The notes under the pieces were generated by a model. The model worked only from the letters and a program-made list of their open reading frames with translations, had not been told where the DNA came from and did not search any database. Shown here piece after piece: positions 5,764-12,947 of a DNA stretch of 12,947 nt. The position numbers and the translations under genes were made by a program. Origin of the DNA: Megasphaera sp. AM44-1BH (GTDB lineage: Bacteria > Bacillota > Negativicutes > Veillonellales > Megasphaeraceae); contig NZ_QSFA01000033.1 in the NCBI RefSeq assembly GCF_003467125.1, forward strand, positions 1-12,947. The letters are read 5' to 3'. The first letter of the stretch is position 1; every line of letters starts with the position of its first letter.

Positions 5764-7131
5764 TCAGGCTTGTTCCTGGGTCTGTTTCTTTTTGTGGCTC
5801 TTGAAGAACGGCAGAGCCACTTCCGGGAAGAGGGTGTAGCTCAGGACGTCTTCCGGGCTGGCATCGGGGAATCCTTCTTTAGCCAGTTCTTCTTTGGCTT
5901 TGCCCAGTTCCGGTTCCAGGTCGTCGGCAGGACGGTGGTCGATGACGGGTTCGTCGCCGATGCACATTTTGCGGAATTCTTCGGAGATGGTACCCGGTAC
6001 ACGGCCGTATTTACCGCGGACGATGTCCCGGACTTCGTTGGTAATGATTTTGTAGCGGCCGAAGAGTACGTTCAGTGCTGCCGCCGAGCCGGTAATCTGG
6101 CTGGTCGGTGTGACCAGTGGCGGATAGCCCAGGTCACGGCGGACGTTCGGCATTTCGGCCAGTACGTCGTCAAAGCGGTCTTCCGCTCCCTGGTTCTTGA
6201 GCTGGTTGTACAGGTTGGTCAGCATGCCGCCGGGAATCTGGTATTTGCGGACAGCGGGGTTGATCTGGGCCGGCATGGTCAGTTTGAATTCGTCGGCCAG
6301 TTCTTTGCGGACTTTTTTGAAGTGTTCCGTCAGGGGCCATAATTTTTCTATGTCGATGCCGGAGTCGTAGATACTCCCCTGCAGTGCCATGACCATCGTT
6401 TCCGTGGCTGGCTGGCTGGTGATTTCCCCAAAGGGCGACAGGGCTGTATCGATGATATCTACGCCGGCTTCGATGGCCTTGAGATAGGTCATTTCGCCAA
6501 ATCCGCAGGTGCAGTGCGTATGCAGTTCGATAGGTACGTGCAGGTGTTTTTTCAGCATGCGTACCAGGTTGTAGGCATCGTACGGTGCCAAAAGACCGGA
6601 CATGTCCTTGATGCAGACCGAATCGACGCCCATTTCTTCCAGTTCGCCGGCTACGCGAGTAAACGATTCCAGCGTGTGGATGGGGCTGATGGTATAGACC
6701 AGGGTTCCCTGCACGTGAACGGATTTCGTATCTTTTGCCGCCTTGATGGCCGCTTCCATGTTGCGCGGGTCGTTGAGAGCATCGAATACGCGGATGATGT
6801 CGATGCCGTTATCGACGGCGCGGTTGACAAATTCGTATACCACATCGTCGGCATAATGGCGGTATCCCAGGATATTCTGTCCACGGAACAGCATCTGCAG
6901 CGGCGTTTTCTGTACGTACTTCTTGATGGTCCGCAACCGTTCCCACGGGTCTTCATCGAGAAAGCGCATACACGTATCAAAGGTAGCGCCACCCCAACAT
7001 TCCAGGGCATTGTAGCCGATATCATCCATTGCTTCCAGCACGGGCAGCATCTGTCTGAGCCGCATCCGTGTCGCCGCAATGGACTGGTGGCCATCGCGGA
7101 GCACCGTTTCTGTAATCTTTACTTGAGCCAT
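5764..7131 (-). CDS. Pyruvate/oxaloacetate carboxyltransferase subunit (OadA/PycB/5S type)
   Basis: The 455-residue protein belongs to the TIM-barrel carboxyltransferase family shared by oxaloacetate decarboxylase alpha, pyruvate carboxylase subunit B and transcarboxylase 5S. It begins with the RDGHQS motif (12-17). Metal site residues D13, K175 (VCIKDMSG) and H204/H206 (ELHTHCTCG) are in place, as are CWGGATFD (45-52) and SQPATE (239-244). It moves a carboxyl group between biotin and pyruvate/oxaloacetate. The length matches the catalytic plus conserved carboxylase domains, but there is no C-terminal biotinyl domain and no MKM motif, so it must use a separate biotin carrier not encoded nearby. 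Neighbouring terminators on both sides suggest a single-gene transcript. GGAGGA (7138-7143) precedes the ATG by 6 nt. The exact enzyme cannot be named from this subunit alone; decarboxylase and transcarboxylase are both possible. Confidence 0.93.
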   Translation of the reverse strand: MAQVKITETVLRDGHQSIAATRMRLRQMLPVLEAMDDIGYNALECWGGATFDTCMRFLDEDPWERLRTIKKYVQKTPLQMLFRGQNILGYRHYADDVVYEFVNRAVDNGIDIIRVFDALNDPRNMEAAIKAAKDTKSVHVQGTLVYTISPIHTLESFTRVAGELEEMGVDSVCIKDMSGLLAPYDAYNLVRMLKKHLHVPIELHTHCTCGFGEMTYLKAIEAGVDIIDTALSPFGEITSQPATETMVMALQGSIYDSGIDIEKLWPLTEHFKKVRKELADEFKLTMPAQINPAVRKYQIPGGMLTNLYNQLKNQGAEDRFDDVLAEMPNVRRDLGYPPLVTPTSQITGSAAALNVLFGRYKIITNEVRDIVRGKYGRVPGTISEEFRKMCIGDEPVIDHRPADDLEPELGKAKEELAKEGFPDASPEDVLSYTLFPEVALPFFKSHKKKQTQEQA

Positions 7132-7137
7132 TCTATA

Positions 7138-7143
7138 TCCTCC
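7138..7143 (-). promoter_or_regulatory. Ribosome binding site of the carboxyltransferase
   Basis: GGAGGA on the minus strand, 6 nt before the ATG at 7131, fixes this start. Confidence 0.85.
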
Positions 7144-7167
7144 ATCTGGTTTTTATCCTATGAAATC

Positions 7168-7188
7168 TAGTACTATTACGTGGTACTA
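7168..7188. promoter_or_regulatory. Candidate operator in the carboxyltransferase leader
   Basis: TAGTAC (7168-7173) and GTACTA (7183-7188) form a perfect 6-bp inverted repeat with a 9-nt spacer. It starts about 16 nt downstream of the -10 element at 7204-7209, just past the predicted transcription start. The position suits a repressor binding site. The regulator is not in the window. Confidence 0.45.
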
Positions 7189-7203
7189 AAGACATATACA
7201 GGT

Positions 7204-7232
7204 ATTATACCATATTTGCCCATAATAAGACA
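7204..7232 (-). promoter_or_regulatory. Promoter of the carboxyltransferase gene
   Basis: The minus strand carries a perfect TATAAT (7204-7209) with an extended -10 TG (TGG at 7210-7212). A weak -35 TGTCTT lies at 7227-7232, 17 nt away. It sits downstream of the gldA terminator and about 75 nt from the start codon, so the gene has its own promoter. Confidence 0.75.
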
Positions 7233-7254
7233 GACTGCCCTGGCTGGTATAGAT

Positions 7255-7304
7255 AAAAAGAACATTTCCTCATGATTTGTATGCATAGAGGAAATGTTCT
7301 TTTT
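7255..7304. terminator. Intrinsic terminator after gldA
   Basis: AAAAAGAACATTTCCTC (7255-7271) pairs perfectly over 17 bp with its complement at 7288-7304, around a 16-nt loop. U runs occur at the 3' end on either strand. It follows the gldA stop (7336) by 31 nt. Confidence 0.9.
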
Positions 7305-7335
7305 TATGTACTATCAGCTTCTCCGCTACAGGGAT

Positions 7336-8433
7336 TTATTTGGCAGCGCCGGCTTTATCGGCAGCAAGGATGGCATCATAGACTTCATCGGCCGTAATGT
7401 CGGCACGGACGTTCTTGGTGAATTCTTTCGGCGATGCGGCGATTTTGGCAGCCCGGCGGAAATCGGCTTCGACAAATTCCGTAACACCCAGATCAGCCAG
7501 TGTGGACGGCAGGCCGACGGCGTGGATGTAGTTGAGGACCGTATCCCATTCTTCTTTAGGAGCCTTTTCGAGAATGAGCTGGGCGATGAGGCCGAAGGCG
7601 ACTTTTTCACCGTGGGATGTGCCGTTGGCGTGAATCTGCGGTACGGCACCGAGGCCGTCATTGATGGCATGGGCAGCAGCCAGACCGCCGCAGATGGCGC
7701 CGAACCCGCTGAGGTAAATGCAGGCTTCGACGACGTTTTCCAAATCTTCGTTCACTTCATTGCGGTCTACAGCTTCCAGAGCCTTGACGGAATGATCGAG
7801 GAGGAGGTCATAGCAGAGTTTTGCCATGGCCAGCGACGTATGGGAGCAGTTGCCCCGTGCCATGGTGCGGGCACCGGTACGCCAGCAGGCGCGGGCTTCA
7901 AAATACGTAGCCAGAGCATCGCCCATGCCGGATACGAGGAATTTGCGCGGTGCCTGGGCAATGACGCCTGTATCGACGAGGACGACGTCGGGGTTGCGGA
8001 CCATGTTGATGACTTTGACGACGACGCCTTCTTCATTGTAGACGACGGAAAGGCCGGCGCAGGGAGCATCGTTGGATGCGATGGTCGGGATGATGACACA
8101 GGGAATGCCGCCCATTTTGGTTGCCACGGCTTTGGCCGTATCGATGGCCGTACCACCGCCGGCACCGATGACGATATCACAGCCGGCAGCAGTCCCGTCG
8201 GCGATGGCCTTTTCGATGGCTTCCATGGTGCACTGGTTGTGGAATTCGGAATAGACCATTTCCTTTTCTACGCTCTTGAGGGCCGTTTCGATGCGGTCGC
8301 CGATGCGCTGTTTATTATTGGGGGAACAGATGAGCAAGAACTTATTGCCCAGTTTTTTTACGAATTTTCCCAGGTTGTCGAGTTCACCTGCGCCCTGGAT
8401 ATACTGTCCTACGTCTCTGAGTACTACTGCCAT
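7336..8433 (-). CDS. gldA: Glycerol dehydrogenase (NAD-dependent)
   Basis: This 365-residue protein is a full-length member of the iron-containing/group III alcohol dehydrogenase superfamily and matches glycerol dehydrogenase. Visible are the NAD-binding GGGTAIDTAK (92-101), the IPTIASNDAP segment (115-124), and the metal ligands D172 (GMGDALA), H255 (AAHAIND) and H274 (GTSHGEK). It is expected to oxidise glycerol to dihydroxyacetone with NAD+, or run in reverse, in the cytoplasm; the metal is usually Zn2+. The start has AAGGAGG (8444-8450) 10 nt upstream. It is transcribed alone, divergently from the NifU-like gene, and ends at the strong hairpin at 7255-7304. No dihydroxyacetone kinase gene is next to it, so the metabolic route is not settled by context. 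Some relatives act on other short polyols or hydroxyketones. Confidence 0.93.
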   Translation of the reverse strand: MAVVLRDVGQYIQGAGELDNLGKFVKKLGNKFLLICSPNNKQRIGDRIETALKSVEKEMVYSEFHNQCTMEAIEKAIADGTAAGCDIVIGAGGGTAIDTAKAVATKMGGIPCVIIPTIASNDAPCAGLSVVYNEEGVVVKVINMVRNPDVVLVDTGVIAQAPRKFLVSGMGDALATYFEARACWRTGARTMARGNCSHTSLAMAKLCYDLLLDHSVKALEAVDRNEVNEDLENVVEACIYLSGFGAICGGLAAAHAINDGLGAVPQIHANGTSHGEKVAFGLIAQLILEKAPKEEWDTVLNYIHAVGLPSTLADLGVTEFVEADFRRAAKIAASPKEFTKNVRADITADEVYDAILAADKAGAAK

Positions 8434-8494
8434 TGTACGTAAACCTCCTTGATGCTATGCCTTTGTATAAAAATAATAACTTCTCATACAGACG

Positions 8495-8523
8495 ATTTTA
8501 CCATAGACTGGAAAGAAAAGGAA
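8495..8523 (-). promoter_or_regulatory. Candidate gldA promoter
   Basis: The minus strand reads TGGTAAAAT (8495-8503), an extended -10 with one mismatch to TATAAT. A weak -35 TTCCTT (8518-8523) lies 17 nt upstream. It is about 60 nt from the gldA start codon. Confidence 0.45.
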
Positions 8524-8593
8524 GAATTTCATGCGAATTTACGTATGAATTTGTATATTCGTATTTCTCATACAGTCCACGGACGGTTTCATT

Positions 8594-8622
8594 TTGACAT
8601 TCCCCGCCGCTCATTATACAAT
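8594..8622 (+). promoter_or_regulatory. Promoter of the NifU-like gene pair
   Basis: A consensus TTGACA (8594-8599), a 17-nt spacer and TACAAT (8617-8622) give a strong sigma-70-type promoter. The predicted start is near 8629, leaving a leader of under 40 nt. Confidence 0.8.
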
Positions 8623-8630
8623 ATTGTATA
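8615..8630. promoter_or_regulatory. Perfect 16-bp palindrome over the NifU-like gene promoter
   Basis: TATACAATATTGTATA is a perfect palindrome covering the -10 element and the predicted start site. The position is typical of a dimeric repressor operator. I cannot assign a regulator; it does not match the Fur, PerR or Rex consensus that I recall. Confidence 0.55.
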
Positions 8631-8652
8631 TATTCTTTATTATATATGGAAA

Positions 8653-8658
8653 TGGAGG
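8653..8658 (+). promoter_or_regulatory. Ribosome binding site of the NifU-like gene
   Basis: TGGAGG lies 8 nt before the ATG at 8667. It selects this start over an in-frame ATG at 8646, which would leave the ribosome binding site inside the coding sequence. Confidence 0.8.
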
Positions 8659-8666
8659 CCTTTTTT

Positions 8667-8957
8667 ATGGCTATTACAACGCAGGATATAGAACAAGTAC
8701 TGGAACGGGATATCCGCCCCATCTTGGCGTCCCATCACGGCAATGTGGTATTGCAGGATTTCGCCGATGGCAAGGTATACATCCGCCTGACCGGCATGTG
8801 CAGCGGCTGTCCGTCTGCAACGATTACGACGGAAGAAATCGTTGCCGAACGGCTGAAAGCGGTGTTCCCGGAAATCGAAGATGTCATCCTCGACACGAGC
8901 GTAAGCGACGACCTCATTGCCCAGGCCAAGGCTATCCTCAGCCAGCATCATGTGTAG
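8667..8957 (+). CDS. NifU C-terminal domain protein, Fe-S cluster scaffold/carrier
   Basis: The 96-residue product is a stand-alone NifU C-terminal (Nfu) domain. The hallmark CxxC is present as MCSGCPSA (C45, C48). The preceding LASHHGNVVLQDFADGKVYIRLTG segment and the following helix (TTEEIVAERLKAVFP) fit the family. Nfu domains dimerise and hold or pass on a [4Fe-4S] cluster through these cysteines in the cytoplasm. Length is typical of single-domain bacterial Nfu proteins. It is transcribed divergently from gldA from a strong promoter bearing a palindrome, and its stop overlaps a possible start of the next gene. A role in supplying clusters to abundant Fe-S enzymes such as the pyruvate:ferredoxin oxidoreductase nearby is plausible but inferred. 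Confidence 0.92.
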   Translation: MAITTQDIEQVLERDIRPILASHHGNVVLQDFADGKVYIRLTGMCSGCPSATITTEEIVAERLKAVFPEIEDVILDTSVSDDLIAQAKAILSQHHV

Positions 8958-8964
8958 GCAGCCT

Positions 8965-9219
8965 ATGGTTATCGGCATCAAATACTGCGGCGGCTGCAAC
9001 AGCACCTACGACCGGGCACAGGAAGTACGGCGGCTCATGGCTGACTTTCCCGGCCACACCTGGGTCTATGCGGCCCATGGTGTCCGTCAGGCCGATTACT
9101 GGCTCATCGTCTGCGGCTGTCCCTGCATCTGCGCCAATACAGACGGGCTCGAAGCCCGCAGAAAAATCGTGACGCTCCAGTGCCCTGACGACTTTACGGC
9201 TGTCCGGTCTTTATTATAA
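8965..9219 (+). CDS. Small cysteine-rich protein with CGGCN motif, function unknown
   Basis: This encodes 84 residues starting MVIGIKYCGGCNSTYDR. The N-terminal YCGGCN-x-x-YDR signature and a second cysteine group, VCGCPCICA in the middle, recur in an uncharacterised family that I associate with anaerobic bacteria. The cysteines could bind a metal or Fe-S cluster or act in thiol chemistry; neither is shown. The start is uncertain: ATG at 8950 overlaps the NifU-like stop (ATGTGTAG), while ATG at 8965 has a weak TAGG upstream and gives the cleaner family-like N-terminus. Either way it is co-transcribed and probably translationally coupled with the NifU-like gene, which points to a shared Fe-S or redox role. 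A convergent terminator follows. Confidence 0.75.
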   Translation: MVIGIKYCGGCNSTYDRAQEVRRLMADFPGHTWVYAAHGVRQADYWLIVCGCPCICANTDGLEARRKIVTLQCPDDFTAVRSLL

Positions 9220-9245
9220 GGATTGTCTCCGCCTTTTCTACAGAC

Positions 9246-9297
9246 AAAACGAAACGAACCTGGTTTCCACGGAAGAGGGCCAGGTTCGTTTCGTTTT
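9246..9297. terminator. Bidirectional terminator between convergent genes
   Basis: AAAACGAAACGAACCTGG (9246-9263) pairs perfectly over 18 bp with its complement at 9280-9297, around a 16-nt loop. T4 ends the stem on both strands. It lies between the plus-strand pair ending at 9219 and nifJ, which ends at 9339 on the minus strand, and can serve both. Confidence 0.85.
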
Positions 9298-9338
9298 AGT
9301 GAAGGATTGGTATTGTATGAAAAGTAAGAGACGAACTC

Positions 9339-12300
9339 TTACAGGGCCGCTAATTTCTTGTATGTTTCCCGCCGTTCCCGCGCGTCTTCTTCGGCCTGCT
9401 GCAACAACTGCGGTGCCGTATCGGGGAATTTCTGGATCAGGGACGCATAGCGTACTTCGCCACGGATGAAATCCTGGAAGCTTTCCGTCGGTTCTTTGGA
9501 GTCGAGGCGGAACGGATTTTCTCCCTGTGCTTTGAGGTCCGGGTTGTAGCGGTAGAGGGACCAGTACCCCGATTCGACAGCTTTTTTAGCTTCCAGCTGT
9601 GTCCTGGCCATGCCGGCCTTGATGCCGTGATTGGAGCATGGCGCATAGGCGATAATCAGGCTCGGGCCATGGTAGGCTTCGGCTTCGCGGATGGCTCTCA
9701 GCGTCTGCTGCTTGTCGGCGCCCATGGCAATCTGGGCAACGTATACATAGCCATAAGACATGGCCATGAGGCCCAGGTCTTTCTTGCGGACCCGTTTGCC
9801 TGCCGAGGCAAATTTGGCAATGGCCGCTGTCGGCGTCGATTTGGACGACTGGCCACCCGTGTTGGAATAGACTTCCGTATCGAAGACGAGGACGTTGATG
9901 TCTTCCCGTGCTGCCAGTACATGGTCGAGGCCGCCGTAGCCGATATCATAGGCCCAGCCGTCGCCGCCGAAGATCCAGTGGCTGCGTTTGACGAAGAAAT
10001 CCCGTTTGTCGTAGAGGTCCTGCAGGACAGGATATTGCCCTTTATGAACTTCCAGAAGAGCCGTGAGACGGTCGGCACGCTGCCGCGTCCCCGTGCCTTC
10101 AGCCTTGTGGTCGAGCCAGTCTTTCAGGGCATCTTTGACATCGGCCGGGATATTTTCATGGAGTGCGGCTTCTGCCAGGCGGGCTGCATGACTGCGGTTG
10201 TGTTCAGTCCCCAGGAGCATGCCGAAGCCATACTCGGCATTGTCTTCAAAGAGGGAGAACCCCCACGACGGGCCGTGGCCTCTGGCATCGGTCGTATAGG
10301 AAACAGTCGGTGCGCTGCCGCCCCAGACAGTGGAACAGCCGGCTGCGTTAGAAATCATCATACGGTCGCCAAAGAGCTGGGTAACCAGTTTGGCATACGG
10401 CGTTTCGCCGCAGCCCGGGCAGGCGCCGCCGGCAAATTCGAGAAGCGGTTTGAGGAACTGGCTGCCCCGTACGGTAGCCTGCATGGTTTCGGGAATATCT
10501 TTGACAGGCAGGTTCCAGGTGTATTCCCAATTTGCCATATCGGCTTTGCGCTGGCTGGCCAGAGGTTTCATGACCAGAGCCTTGTCTTTGGCCGGGCAGA
10601 CGTTGACACAGCTGCCGCAGCCCGTGCAGTCTTCGGCAGAGACGGCCATGTGGAACTGGAAGCCCGGAAGACCGTTAGCTGGTTTACAGACCAGCGTACC
10701 GGGCGCATTCTTTGCTTCGTCCTCTGTGAGCAGGATAGGCCGGATGACCGCATGGGGGCAGACGAAGGAACACTGGTTGCACTCGATGCATTTATCTGCC
10801 TGCCATTCCGGCACGTTGACGGCGATACCCCGTTTTTCCCACTGGGTGACGCCCAGCGGATAGGTACCGTCTTCGCGGCCGCTGAAGGCGCTGACAGGAA
10901 GGCTGTCCCCTTCCTGTCGGTTCATGGGAACCATGATATGGCGGATAAAATCCGGTACGTCTTTGCCCTGCCACGGATCCTGTGTATCCGTATCTATGGC
11001 ATCGGCCCATCTGTCGGGAATGGCAACCGGAACGAGGGCGTCTATGCCTCTGTCGATGGCAGCATAGTTCATGTCGATGACTTTCTGCCCTTTACGGCCG
11101 TACGATTTAACAACGGCTTCTTTCAGGTATTTCACGGCGTCTTCGACGGGGATGACCTGGGCCAGCTTGAAGAAGGCCGACTGCATGATCATGTTGATCC
11201 GGCCGCCGAGGCCGATTTCCGATGCGATTTTTACGGCATTGAGTGTATAGAAATGGATGTGGTTCTTTGCCAGATAGCGTTTCATCGATGCCGGCAGTTC
11301 CTTGTCCAGTTCGTCCGGGCTCCAGATACAGTTTAAAAGGAAGGTGCCGCCCGGCTTGAGGCCTTTGAGCAGGTCCAGCTGCTGGACATAGGCCTGATTG
11401 TGGCAGGCGATGAAATCAGCCTGGGTGATGAGGTACGTCGAGCGGATCGGCAGTTTACCGAAACGCAGATGGGATACGGTGACGCCGCCGGCCTTCTTGG
11501 AGTCGTAGGCAAAATATCCCTGGGCGTACATGTCGGTGTGGTCACCGATAATCTTGATGGCGCTCTTGTTGGCGCTGACCGTACCATCACTGCCGAGGCC
11601 CCAGAATTTGCAGTTGATCGTACCGGCCGGTGTCGGGTCAAAGGTCATGTCATACGGCGTAAGCGAGGTGTGTGTCACGTCATCGACGATGCTGACCGTA
11701 AACCGGTTCATAGGCGTATCCTGTCTGAGGTTTTCAAAGACAGCGGCAACATCAGCCGGCGTGAAGTCTTTTGAGCCCAGTCCGTAACGGCCGCCGACGA
11801 TGAGCGGCGCACCGGCTTTGCCATAGAAGGCGTTGCGCACGTCGAGGCAGAGCGGTTCGCCATCGGCACCGGGTTCTTTTGTCCGGTCCAGGACGGCAAT
11901 GCGTTTTACCGTTTCCGGTACGGCTGCAAGGAAGGCGTCGTTGAGGAACGGCCGGTAGAGGTGGACTTTGACCAGGCCGGTCTTTTCGCCGCGGCTGTTG
12001 AGGTAATCCACTGTTTCTTCGATGGTTTCACAGCCGGACCCCATGGCGACGATGACCCGGTCGGCATCGGGCGCGCCATAGTAATTGAAGAACTGATAAT
12101 TGCGGCCTGTCAGTTTGTTGATGTCATCCATGTATTCCTGCACGATGGCCGGCAGGGCCTGATAGAAAGGATTGACGGCTTCCCGTGTCTGGAAGTATAC
12201 GTCGGGATTCTGGGTCGAACCGCGTAGTACAGGGTGATCCGGGTTGAGGGCCCGGTCGCGGAAGGCCCGGACGGCGTCGTAATCGACGAGTTTTGCCAGG

Positions 12301-12863
12301 TCGTCGTAATCGAGGACATCAATTTTCTGGATTTCATGACTGGTACGGAACCCGTCAAAGAAATGCAGGAAGGGAATACGGCTCTTGATGGCCGACAGAT
12401 GGGCGACGGCACCGAGGTCCATGGCTTCCTGTACGGAGTTGGATGCCAACAGGGCAAAACCGGTCTGCCGCGTGGCCATGACATCCATGTGGTCGCCGAA
12501 AATGCTGAGGGCGTTGGCGGCAACAGCACGGGCGCTGACGTGGAATACGGCCGGAAGCAGTTCGCCGGCGATTTTGTACATATTCGGAATCATGAGCAAC
12601 AAGCCCTGTGCTGCCGTGTAAGTCGTCGTAAGGGAACCTGCCTGCAGGGAGCCGTGGAGCGTTCCTGCCGCACCGCCTTCGGACTGCATTTCCATGACCC
12701 GTACGCGGTCACCGAATATATTCTTCTTCCCTTCTGTAGACCAGGCATCGACCAGCTCGGCCATAGTCGAAGAAGGAGTGATGGGATAAATCGCTGCCAC
12801 TTCCGTAAAGGCATAGGAAACATAGGCTGCGGCGGTATTCCCATCCATCGTCTTTTTTACCAT
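9339..12863 (-). CDS. nifJ: Pyruvate:ferredoxin (flavodoxin) oxidoreductase
   Basis: This 1174-residue single-chain enzyme oxidatively decarboxylates pyruvate to acetyl-CoA and CO2, reducing ferredoxin or flavodoxin in the cytoplasm. The length is normal for the homodimeric type. The N-terminal pyrimidine-binding domain has YPITPSS (26-32) and the MEMQSEGGAAG segment. Two 4Fe-4S motifs lie near residues 689 (CIECNQCSFVCP) and 744 (CTGCGSCVNVCP). Ligands of the proximal cluster are CPGC (about 812), AAGCST (about 838) and APCSNHGI (about 1075). The thiamine diphosphate site is GGDGWAYDIGYGG (about 963) followed by EVYSNTGGQSSKSTPT. The start is set by GAGGAG (12872-12877). Another same-strand gene ends 21 nt upstream, so the two are probably co-transcribed. 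The gene ends before a bidirectional terminator. It is the central pyruvate-fermenting enzyme of the window and oxygen-labile by family. Confidence 0.97.
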   Translation of the reverse strand: MVKKTMDGNTAAAYVSYAFTEVAAIYPITPSSTMAELVDAWSTEGKKNIFGDRVRVMEMQSEGGAAGTLHGSLQAGSLTTTYTAAQGLLLMIPNMYKIAGELLPAVFHVSARAVAANALSIFGDHMDVMATRQTGFALLASNSVQEAMDLGAVAHLSAIKSRIPFLHFFDGFRTSHEIQKIDVLDYDDLAKLVDYDAVRAFRDRALNPDHPVLRGSTQNPDVYFQTREAVNPFYQALPAIVQEYMDDINKLTGRNYQFFNYYGAPDADRVIVAMGSGCETIEETVDYLNSRGEKTGLVKVHLYRPFLNDAFLAAVPETVKRIAVLDRTKEPGADGEPLCLDVRNAFYGKAGAPLIVGGRYGLGSKDFTPADVAAVFENLRQDTPMNRFTVSIVDDVTHTSLTPYDMTFDPTPAGTINCKFWGLGSDGTVSANKSAIKIIGDHTDMYAQGYFAYDSKKAGGVTVSHLRFGKLPIRSTYLITQADFIACHNQAYVQQLDLLKGLKPGGTFLLNCIWSPDELDKELPASMKRYLAKNHIHFYTLNAVKIASEIGLGGRINMIMQSAFFKLAQVIPVEDAVKYLKEAVVKSYGRKGQKVIDMNYAAIDRGIDALVPVAIPDRWADAIDTDTQDPWQGKDVPDFIRHIMVPMNRQEGDSLPVSAFSGREDGTYPLGVTQWEKRGIAVNVPEWQADKCIECNQCSFVCPHAVIRPILLTEDEAKNAPGTLVCKPANGLPGFQFHMAVSAEDCTGCGSCVNVCPAKDKALVMKPLASQRKADMANWEYTWNLPVKDIPETMQATVRGSQFLKPLLEFAGGACPGCGETPYAKLVTQLFGDRMMISNAAGCSTVWGGSAPTVSYTTDARGHGPSWGFSLFEDNAEYGFGMLLGTEHNRSHAARLAEAALHENIPADVKDALKDWLDHKAEGTGTRQRADRLTALLEVHKGQYPVLQDLYDKRDFFVKRSHWIFGGDGWAYDIGYGGLDHVLAAREDINVLVFDTEVYSNTGGQSSKSTPTAAIAKFASAGKRVRKKDLGLMAMSYGYVYVAQIAMGADKQQTLRAIREAEAYHGPSLIIAYAPCSNHGIKAGMARTQLEAKKAVESGYWSLYRYNPDLKAQGENPFRLDSKEPTESFQDFIRGEVRYASLIQKFPDTAPQLLQQAEEDARERRETYKKLAAL

Positions 12864-12884
12864 GATTATCGCTCCTCTATCCCA

Positions 12885-12947
12885 TTAGTCTTCAATATGA
12901 GCAATCTTCTTAGCCAGTTCTTTCTTCATTTCCAGGTTACCCTGACG
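12885..12947 (-). CDS. C-terminal end of an unidentified upstream gene
   Basis: Only the last 20 codons and TAA stop are in the window. They end in a lysine-rich helical tail, KKELAKKIAHIED. Composition and reading frame continue to the edge. The stop lies 21 nt upstream of the nifJ start, so it probably belongs to the same transcript. The product cannot be named from so short a piece. Confidence 0.55.
   Translation of the reverse strand, partial: RQGNLEMKKELAKKIAHIED

Noticed and set aside
6514..7170. Long plus-strand open frames antisense to the carboxyltransferase, gldA and nifJ
   Set aside because: These frames lack ribosome binding sites and family-like sequence. They are open because GC-biased codons of the real genes leave few stops on the other strand.
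8530..8561. Repeated GAATTT-containing units between the gldA and NifU-like promoters
   Set aside because: The units are short and imperfect; I could not define a consistent operator or repeat from them.
1..12947. CRISPR arrays, tRNA, rRNA and insertion sequences
   Set aside because: No regularly spaced repeats, tRNA-like cloverleaf, rRNA sequence or transposase frame was seen on either strand.

Overview
The window reads as a chromosomal segment from an anaerobic, fermenting Negativicutes bacterium; a Megasphaera-like Veillonellaceae member is the best guess. This is inferred from a moderately GC-rich background, a single-chain pyruvate:ferredoxin oxidoreductase, a stand-alone carboxyltransferase subunit with no biotin domain, a glycerol dehydrogenase, and Gram-positive-style purine-rich ribosome binding sites. 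I cannot confirm the taxon without a search.

Layout, left to right. Positions 1-344 hold a bidirectional terminator and a short minus-strand gene for a DpnD/PcfM-like protein of host-like composition. Positions about 345-5705 are strikingly AT-rich and carry five minus-strand genes packed as one operon. In transcription order these are a radical SAM protein (5489-4335), a ParB/Srx-like protein (4325-3303), a small PD-(D/E)XK nuclease (3310-2897), an SNF2-type helicase (2900-1392) and a second ParB/Srx-like protein (1423-419). The genes overlap or nearly touch, have their own candidate promoter near 5524-5552, and are shielded from the upstream metabolic gene by a terminator (5705-5746).

From 5764 onward the sequence returns to housekeeping composition. 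It holds a pyruvate/oxaloacetate-type carboxyltransferase subunit (minus, own promoter and a candidate operator), glycerol dehydrogenase gldA (minus), a divergent plus-strand pair (NifU-domain Fe-S protein and a small cysteine-rich CGGCN protein), and pyruvate:ferredoxin oxidoreductase nifJ (minus). The tail of another gene lies just upstream of nifJ. Clear hairpin terminators separate these units.

The metabolic genes fit fermentation of pyruvate, oxaloacetate and glycerol, with Fe-S maintenance alongside. The point of interest is the AT-rich operon. It combines a possible modifying enzyme (radical SAM), two ParB-fold proteins, a DNA translocase and a nuclease. By gene content this is a plausible, possibly undescribed DNA-modification/restriction or anti-phage system carried as a compact genomic island. 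That function is inference; only the domains, order and composition are seen.
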